A DNA stretch of 37,332 nt, taken from contig CAYXVF010000062.1 of the NCBI GenBank assembly GCA_964468125.1, forward strand, positions 1 through 37,332, in the 5' to 3' direction. Source of the DNA: CAYXVF01 sp964468125. GTDB taxonomy: Bacteria; Myxococcota; XYA12-FULL-58-9; CAYXVF01. The position numbers and the translations under genes are program-made. How positions within the stretch are numbered: the first letter of the stretch is position 1; every line of letters begins with the position of its first letter. Below, piece after piece: positions 31,975 through 37,332 of the stretch. The notes below the pieces were generated by a model. The model was not told where the DNA came from. It was given only the letters and a program-made list of their open reading frames with translations, and did no database searches.

Positions 31975-33135
31975 ATGACACTGAGAACCGCCACTGCCCT
32001 AGCTGAGAGTCCCTCGGAGATCGTCTCAGCGGTCAAATCGCTGGGAGAGGCGTTAGGCGATGCACCCGCGCTCGTGATGTTTTTTGCCTCGAGCGGTTAT
32101 GAGTTCGGCGTGGTGATCGACCCGATCAAGACCATCTACCCCGACGCCCTCGTGCTTGGCTCGTCCACCGCCGGTGAGTTCACCGAGCGGGGCGACGCCA
32201 AGAACGCCGTCGCCATGTTCGCCATCTCCGGTGACCTCGAAGTGCGCGGGTCGATGGCCTTTCATCTCGAACAAGATGTCGAAAGGGCGGTCGCCTCCGC
32301 CACGAACGGCATGCCGCGTTCGATCGACGGCTATCCTCATCGCTCCGCACTTCTCTTCCTCGACCCCCTCGCGGGCCAGAGTGAAGAGGCGACCGCGCTC
32401 GCCGCGGAGTACTTGGGTCAAGACGTCGCCCTCGCCGGCGGCGCCTCCGGTGACGACCTGAAGATGACCGAGACGCAGCTGAGTCTGGGCCATCTGGTGG
32501 CGTCGAACGCCCTCGCCCTCGTCGTGCTCTATACGCAGACGCCGGTGGGAATGGGCGTGAGCCACGGCCATCGCGTGCTTTCCCCACCGATGCGTGTGAC
32601 GCGCGCGCGGGGGTCGACGGTGTACGAGGTGGACGGGCGTCCGGCCTGGGACGCCTGGGAGGAGGCGACGCGTGGTCACCCGGCACGAGAAGCGATGGCC
32701 ACCGATGACATCACCCGATTCCTGCTCACCTACGAAGCCGCGCTGCGAAACGGCGATGAGCTTCGCGTCCGTGCCCCGCTGCGACGGGACCCAGACGGCG
32801 CGCTCGGTTTTGCCTGTGGCATTCCGGAGGGCACCGAGTTTTGCATCACCGAGAGCTCGCCAGAGGCGCAGGTGGCGAGTGCGCTCGAGGCGGCGCGCAT
32901 GGCGCGGGAGCAGCTCGGGGGCATGAAGGTGTCCGGGGCGCTCGTGTTCGACTGCATTTGCCGTAACCTGATCCTCGGCAATCGCTTTGACGAAGCGGTG
33001 CGGGGCATCAGCGACGAGCTCGGCCGTGTACCCATCGCGGGTTTCGAGACCTATGGCGAGATCGGCGGCGCCCGCGCAGGACGTTCGGGCTTTCACAACA
33101 TGTCGACGGTCGTGCTCGCTTTCGGAACGCCCTGA
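31975..33135 (+). CDS. FIST-domain sensory protein
   Basis: I start at the ATG at 31975, with GGAGG four bases upstream, giving 386 residues. The N-terminal half fits FIST_N (ALVMFFASSGYEFGVVIDPI, LGSSTAGEF, then LAGGASGDDLKM). The C-terminal half fits FIST_C (GALVFDCICRNLILGNRF, IAGFETYGEIGG, then SGFHNMSTVVLAFG). FIST domains are thought to bind small ligands such as amino acids and usually accompany signalling proteins. Here the protein stands alone with no kinase or GGDEF partner beside it. No signal peptide is seen, so it is probably cytoplasmic. Confidence 0.92.
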   Translation: MTLRTATALAESPSEIVSAVKSLGEALGDAPALVMFFASSGYEFGVVIDPIKTIYPDALVLGSSTAGEFTERGDAKNAVAMFAISGDLEVRGSMAFHLEQDVERAVASATNGMPRSIDGYPHRSALLFLDPLAGQSEEATALAAEYLGQDVALAGGASGDDLKMTETQLSLGHLVASNALALVVLYTQTPVGMGVSHGHRVLSPPMRVTRARGSTVYEVDGRPAWDAWEEATRGHPAREAMATDDITRFLLTYEAALRNGDELRVRAPLRRDPDGALGFACGIPEGTEFCITESSPEAQVASALEAARMAREQLGGMKVSGALVFDCICRNLILGNRFDEAVRGISDELGRVPIAGFETYGEIGGARAGRSGFHNMSTVVLAFGTP

Positions 33136-33157
33136 GCGGTCTAAGCGCCCGAGGCAC

Positions 33158-34480
33158 TCACGCTTTGACTACGTTCGACTTGTTGCCGTCGACCGTCGCG
33201 CAGGCGTTGCGCGTGTCGATGACGAGCGGCGCGTGGCGGACCACGAGATCGTAGTCGACGGCCCGGTGATCGGTGACGATCACCACCGCGTCATATGCCG
33301 CGAGGGCGTCCGCGGTGAGGTCGATCGAGTCCATGTGTAGCTCGTAATCGCGCTTCTTCGGCGAGCTCGGGACGTGCGGATCGTGGTAGCTCACCTCGGC
33401 CCCGCGCTCGCGCAGGAGCTCGATCACCTTGAACGCAGGTGACTCGCGGCTGTCATCGATGTCGCGCTTGTAGGAGAGCCCGAGGATCAATACCTTCGAG
33501 CCGTTCAGTGGCTTCTTGCGCTGGTTCAGGGCTTCGGCGGTACGCTGGACCACGTAGAGCGGCATGCCGGTGTTGATTTCGCCGGCCAGCTCGATGAAGC
33601 GGGTGGAGAGCTCGTACTCGCGTGCCTTCCAGGTCAGATAGAACGGGTCGATCGGGATGCAGTGCCCGCCGAGACCCGGGCCCGGGTAGAAGGGCATGAA
33701 GCCAAAGGGCTTGGTGGACGCCGCGCGGATCACATCCCAAACGTCGATGTCCATCCGGTCACAGAGGACCTTGAGCTCGTTCACCAGAGCAATGTTCACC
33801 GAGCGGAAGATATTCTCGAAGAGCTTCGTCATCTCGGCCACACGGGCGCTGTCCACCGGGACCACTTCGTCGAGCGCCTGCTCATAGAGCGCGACCGCTA
33901 CATCGCGGCAGGCCGCACTGTAGCCTCCAACCACCTTTGGGATCCGCTGAGTGTCGAAGTTCGGATTGCCCGGATCTTCGCGCTCGGGCGAATAGGCCAG
34001 GTAGAAACCCGTTCCCGCTTCGAGTCCGCTGTCCTCTTCGAGGATCGACTTCAGAAGCTCGTCGGTGGTTCCCGGATAGGTCGTCGACTCGAGGACGACG
34101 ATCTGATTTTTACGCACGTGTGGGGCGATGCTGCGCGCGGTCCCTTCGACGTAGGTCATGTCGGGCTCGCGGTGCGCGTCTAGAGGGGTGGGAACGCACA
34201 TGAGGATCGCGTCTACCTCGCCGATGCGAGAGAAATCGTCGGTGGCGTCGATCATGCCCTCGGTGACGAGCGATGCGATCGGCTCGGAGGGGATGTGCTC
34301 GATGTAGCTCTCGCCCCGGTGGAGGCGCTCGATCTTGTTCGGGTCGATGTCGAACCCGAGCACGCGCGTGCCTTTCCGGCCAAACGTGATCATCAGCGGT
34401 AGGCCCACGTAGCCAAGGCCCACGACCCCCACCACAGCTTCCTTCGCCCGGAACTTCTCGATCAGCTCGCTTTCGCTCAT
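33158..34480 (-). CDS. wbpA: UDP-N-acetyl-D-glucosamine 6-dehydrogenase, WbpA type
   Basis: The enzyme oxidises the C6 alcohol of a UDP-HexNAc to the uronate with two NAD+. I start at the ATG at 34480 (440 residues, near the family's usual ~436), which places GVVGLGYVGLP, the NAD-binding glycine motif, close to the N-terminus. The longer upstream reading is unconserved and basic. The substrate-binding stretch ending PGPGLGGHCIPIDPFYLTW contains the catalytic Cys274, and the following KAREYELSTRFIELAGEIN is close to WbpA proteins. The C-terminal domain (LILGLSYKRDIDDSRESPA) is complete. It is divergent from the glycosyltransferase gene across 43 bases, forming part of a surface-polysaccharide set. 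Confidence 0.93.
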   Translation of the reverse strand: MSESELIEKFRAKEAVVGVVGLGYVGLPLMITFGRKGTRVLGFDIDPNKIERLHRGESYIEHIPSEPIASLVTEGMIDATDDFSRIGEVDAILMCVPTPLDAHREPDMTYVEGTARSIAPHVRKNQIVVLESTTYPGTTDELLKSILEEDSGLEAGTGFYLAYSPEREDPGNPNFDTQRIPKVVGGYSAACRDVAVALYEQALDEVVPVDSARVAEMTKLFENIFRSVNIALVNELKVLCDRMDIDVWDVIRAASTKPFGFMPFYPGPGLGGHCIPIDPFYLTWKAREYELSTRFIELAGEINTGMPLYVVQRTAEALNQRKKPLNGSKVLILGLSYKRDIDDSRESPAFKVIELLRERGAEVSYHDPHVPSSPKKRDYELHMDSIDLTADALAAYDAVVIVTDHRAVDYDLVVRHAPLVIDTRNACATVDGNKSNVVKA

Positions 34481-34523
34481 GGGCCGATTGATTACCCGAG
34501 CAAAGCGACGATAAGCAAGGCGC

Positions 34524-35717
34524 ATGGGCCGCTTGCTGATCGTCACCCAGGTGTTTCCCCCGGACGCGACGGCCGTGGGGCAATATCTCGCGGACCTCGC
34601 CCATGAGGTCGCGGACTCTGGACGCCCGGTGACCGTTCTGACGGCCGACCGGGACTATTCGGACCCGACCCTGGCCTATCCGCCCTACGAGTTTCATGGC
34701 CTCTTGGAGGTCATCCGCCTGCCGGCGAGCTCCTTCGGCAAGGCGTCGATCGCGACGCGGTTGGCCGGCGCGGCGTCGTTCCTGGCGCAGGCGGTCGCCC
34801 GGGGCCTCCGTCTCGACGATGTCGACCGGCTCCTCGTCAGTACGTCGCCCCCTCTCGCGGCCGCGGTGGGCCTCGTGCTCCACCGAACCCGACAGATCCC
34901 GATGACCTATTGGGTGATGGACCTGAATCCGGACCAGGCCGTCGCGATGAACCTCTTCTCCCCGCGCCATCCCGCCGTACGCGCCTTTGACATCTACAAT
35001 GCTCGGGTGCTCGAGACCGCGGAGCACGTCGTCGCCCTCGATGACTTCATGGCCGAGCGCCTTCGCGCCAAATGCGATCGAGCCATCGAGGTCCTGCCGC
35101 CATGGCCACTGGATGGCCACGTCGTGCCGGTTCCGCACGTGGACAACCCCTTTCGCTCGGAGCAGGGCTGGCAAAACAAGACCGTCGTCATGTTCAGCGG
35201 CAACATGAGCCCAACGAGTCCGATCGATACGGTCGTAGACGCAGCGGAGCAGCTGCGGGACCGGGACGACCTCGTATTTGCGTTCATCGGCGGAGGGGCC
35301 GGCAAAGCGGCGCTCGAAGAGCGACTGACCCGACGACCGATTCGCACCGTGACCGTGATGCCCTATCAACCGCTCGAGCGTCTGCGCTACTCGCTGTCCG
35401 CCGCGGATCTGCACGTGGTCACGATGGGCGACGCGATGGTCGGCATCACCCACCCCTGCAAGGTCTACAGCGCCATGGCGGTGGGCCGACCGGTGCTGGC
35501 GGTGGCTCCGGAGCGCTCGCACGTGGGTGAGCTACTGAGCAAAGGCGGGGGCTGGCGCGTGGATCAGGGCGACGTGCCCGGGGCGGTATCCGTGATCCTC
35601 GCCTTCGCCGATGCGACGGAGGCCGAGCGCAAACGCATGGCCGAGCACAACCTCGCGGCCCTCGGCGGCGAGCTCTCCGCCGCCACTCTGCGTCGCCGCC
35701 TGCGCGCGCTGCTCTGA
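34524..35717 (+). CDS. GT4-family glycosyltransferase (WbuB-like)
   Basis: The 397-residue protein has the two-Rossmann GT-B arrangement. The N-terminal acceptor domain starts LLIVTQVFPPDATAVGQYLA. The donor domain contains VVMFSGNMSPTSPIDTVVDA and IGGGAGKAALEERL. The late stretch PCKVYSAMAVGRPVLAV corresponds to the nucleotide-sugar site, where GT4 enzymes usually have an E-x7-E motif that I do not clearly see. It probably adds a sugar to a lipid-linked or growing glycan at the cytoplasmic face of the inner membrane. It is divergent from the WbpA-type gene and convergent with the transglycosylase gene. Confidence 0.88.
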   Translation: MGRLLIVTQVFPPDATAVGQYLADLAHEVADSGRPVTVLTADRDYSDPTLAYPPYEFHGLLEVIRLPASSFGKASIATRLAGAASFLAQAVARGLRLDDVDRLLVSTSPPLAAAVGLVLHRTRQIPMTYWVMDLNPDQAVAMNLFSPRHPAVRAFDIYNARVLETAEHVVALDDFMAERLRAKCDRAIEVLPPWPLDGHVVPVPHVDNPFRSEQGWQNKTVVMFSGNMSPTSPIDTVVDAAEQLRDRDDLVFAFIGGGAGKAALEERLTRRPIRTVTVMPYQPLERLRYSLSAADLHVVTMGDAMVGITHPCKVYSAMAVGRPVLAVAPERSHVGELLSKGGGWRVDQGDVPGAVSVILAFADATEAERKRMAEHNLAALGGELSAATLRRRLRALL

Positions 35718-35735
35718 GAGTGCCCCGGGCCCCGG

Positions 35736-37196
35736 TCAGTTTTCCATGTAGTAGAGCGTGCGCCGTTGGGTCCGCACCGTGTGAATGTGCGCGGAGAAGA
35801 CGTTTGGGATCCGCCGGCGGTCCTTGATGTCCGGGTGGTTCGGACCCTTGTTGTAGGCCGCGCTCGCCCAGGAGACATCCCCGCCAAAATTCGCGAAGTG
35901 GCGCATCAGCAGCGCGCCCCCCGCCGCCGTATTGGCTACCGGATGGAGCGTCGCCGGGTGATAGGCGGGCGGCAGCTCTTCGGTGGGCGGCTTTGAGCGC
36001 CGGGGCTCGAGACCTTCGCGCGCACGGGCCTCGTCTTCGGCGGTCGCGCGCTCGAAGTAGTAGCTGTAGTCGTTCACCACCGCTGGAATCAGCTGCATCA
36101 GACCGACGTCTTGCACGTCCTCGTCCTCCACCCGGTCGAGATCGCTCTCCGCGGACATCACCGCCTTGATCAGCGCATGCAGCACCCGCACCGCCGCTTC
36201 CTCGTCGCCGTCGGCGGCGATCCGCGCAAAGCGGATGAAGGTGAAGGTCTCCTCCTCGCGAATCCACTCGATCGCCTCGTCGATGACGAGGTCCATCGCG
36301 TCATAGTCGAGCTCTTCGGTCTCCATGAGGAGATCCACCACGTTGATGGCACGCATGTAGGTCATGCCGCCGAGGCCGCTCGCGTCGCGCGTGTAGAGAC
36401 GCTCGACCATGTCGCCGGTGAGTGGCACTCCCATCTCACGCATGGCATTCACGAGAAGGTTGATGTCATCCCGGGTGACTGCGGGCTCGAGGGAGATGCC
36501 CAGATGCTCCGCCAGTGCCGCGGCGCGCTTCGGGTCGTCGACCGTAAGGCGCTCGAACACCATCGCGGCGTTCATCTCTTCTTCGCTGAGGTCACCGCGA
36601 TAGACCGCAATTTCGAACCAGGGCTCCGGTGGGCTCCTCTCGAGCTCCCCCGTGAGCGCCTCCCAATCGCTCGCGCGCATGTGCTGAGCGTTTGGCACCA
36701 CGCCGGAGAAGGCGAGGAGCAGCTGGCGGGCACGATTTGTATTCGGACCCATGAGGCCATCCACCGTCAGCGGTGCGAGCGTGACCGGCTCCGAGTTGCC
36801 GTCGGGGTTCATGTACTGCGCGATGAGCTCGGGGGCTTCGGCCTCGATCCGTGGGGCTAGGCGATTGAACGCGCGCTGGATCTGAATCACGCTCAGGGCC
36901 GCGGGGAACTCGCCCTTTCGACCGTAGTAGTGAAACGGCTCGATGTACGATGCATCGAGGCGCTCGACCGGCGCCGTGAGGGTCGGCAGGCGGGTGGAGG
37001 GATGCTCCGGCCGCGTGCGCACGGGCGCCGTCGGCGTGCTTCCTGGATCCGGGGTGGGAGCACTCGCCGGAGGTGCAGGCGCGACACGGTCCGGCGGCGG
37101 GGTGTGCTCCGCTACGGGAGCTTCAGGACGCACCGGCTGCAGGATGGAGGTGTCCGGCCGAACGCCCGCAGGCGCCGTCAAAGGGAGGGTTTGCAT
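35736..37196 (-). CDS. Lytic transglycosylase-like (SLT/GH23) protein with peptidoglycan-binding-like region, no evident signal peptide
   Basis: The ATG at 37196 has GGAG seven bases upstream. The 486 residues begin with a long Pro/Ala/Thr-rich region (~1-75) without a hydrophobic signal segment. A PG-binding-1-like stretch follows (IQRAFNRLA, then LTVDGLMGPNTNRARQLL, ~103-165), then a helical middle. The C-terminal part is a transglycosylase fold: Glu350-Ser351 as candidate catalytic Glu, then GLMQLIP at 365, the same 15-residue spacing as in Slt70, and AAYNKGP near 446-452. It would cut peptidoglycan glycan strands. The lack of a signal peptide is odd; export by a specialised system or an unseen upstream start is possible. 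Confidence 0.82.
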   Translation of the reverse strand: MQTLPLTAPAGVRPDTSILQPVRPEAPVAEHTPPPDRVAPAPPASAPTPDPGSTPTAPVRTRPEHPSTRLPTLTAPVERLDASYIEPFHYYGRKGEFPAALSVIQIQRAFNRLAPRIEAEAPELIAQYMNPDGNSEPVTLAPLTVDGLMGPNTNRARQLLLAFSGVVPNAQHMRASDWEALTGELERSPPEPWFEIAVYRGDLSEEEMNAAMVFERLTVDDPKRAAALAEHLGISLEPAVTRDDINLLVNAMREMGVPLTGDMVERLYTRDASGLGGMTYMRAINVVDLLMETEELDYDAMDLVIDEAIEWIREEETFTFIRFARIAADGDEEAAVRVLHALIKAVMSAESDLDRVEDEDVQDVGLMQLIPAVVNDYSYYFERATAEDEARAREGLEPRRSKPPTEELPPAYHPATLHPVANTAAGGALLMRHFANFGGDVSWASAAYNKGPNHPDIKDRRRIPNVFSAHIHTVRTQRRTLYYMEN

Positions 37197-37332
37197 TGTT
37201 CATCTCCGATGCGCGTCTCGATGCGACGCGTCGACGTGCCCGGCCATGCCCATGGACCGGGGTGCACGCTAAACCTGGAAGGGGATAGCGTCACTATCGG
37301 CGGTTCTTCCGTGTCAGTTGCGCAAAATCAAC

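Noticed and set aside
34110..35522. 470-codon minus-strand frame spanning the WbpA-type start and the glycosyltransferase
   Set aside because: It overlaps two well-supported genes and has the Arg/His-rich composition of a shadow frame.

Overview
The window is a GC-rich bacterial draft contig, densely packed, with many short gene overlaps and no RNA genes that I could find. The gene content points to a Gram-negative of the deltaproteobacterial/Myxococcota type: a very large cysteine-rich lipoprotein with thrombospondin type 3-like repeats, an ECF sigma/FecR-TPR pair, a methyltransferase-like coiled-coil protein, an archaeal-type prolyl-tRNA synthetase and multiheme cytochromes. This placement is inference from gene style and not from a phylogenetic marker. 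Two runs of exactly 100 N (19004-19103 and 20664-20763) are scaffold gaps inside tandem repeats.

Layout. Positions 1-3396 (minus strand): hpt, a membrane-anchored helical-repeat protein, and a methyltransferase-like protein with a huge coiled coil that runs off the left edge. Divergent from hpt are hflK and hflC (3451-5411), which converge on a PAS-GGDEF diguanylate cyclase (5405-6289). Then come a BatA/von Willebrand A membrane protein (6410-8548) and a 49-residue basic protein (8575-8724, minus). A tightly packed plus-strand set at 8845-18338 encodes an exported protein, an ECF sigma factor, a FecR-like anti-sigma factor, a Cys-rich protein and a 2024-residue surface lipoprotein.

The most striking region is 18533-26157. 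It is one plus-strand operon that reads like a complete extracellular electron transfer chain. It encodes a triheme c7-type periplasmic cytochrome, a fusion of a monoheme cytochrome with an outer-membrane beta-barrel, a monoheme lipoprotein, a decaheme lipoprotein made of two pentaheme repeats, a small two-helix membrane protein, and an inner-membrane protein with seven c-hemes, a b-type cytochrome core and three more c-hemes. That is 25 CxxCH sites. A further small cytochrome c (26243-26563, minus) converges on the operon across a terminator-like hairpin. Electrons could pass from quinol through the b/c protein, the periplasmic c7, the barrel fusion and on to the surface decaheme lipoprotein. 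The gene order and domain fusions do not match the Mtr or Geobacter pcc/cbc loci I know.

The rest is proS (26703-28151), a lipoprotein, and surface-polysaccharide genes: a nucleotidyltransferase, GDP-fucose synthase, WbpA-type dehydrogenase and GT4 glycosyltransferase. An outer-membrane protein and a FIST-domain sensor protein lie among them. A lytic transglycosylase-like protein without an evident signal peptide (35736-37196, minus) closes the window. No gene-free stretch exceeds about 200 bases. The longest is 18339-18532, which holds two inverted repeats and a possible promoter. Positions 37197-37332 hold only the ribosome binding site of the last gene, and I see nothing else there.
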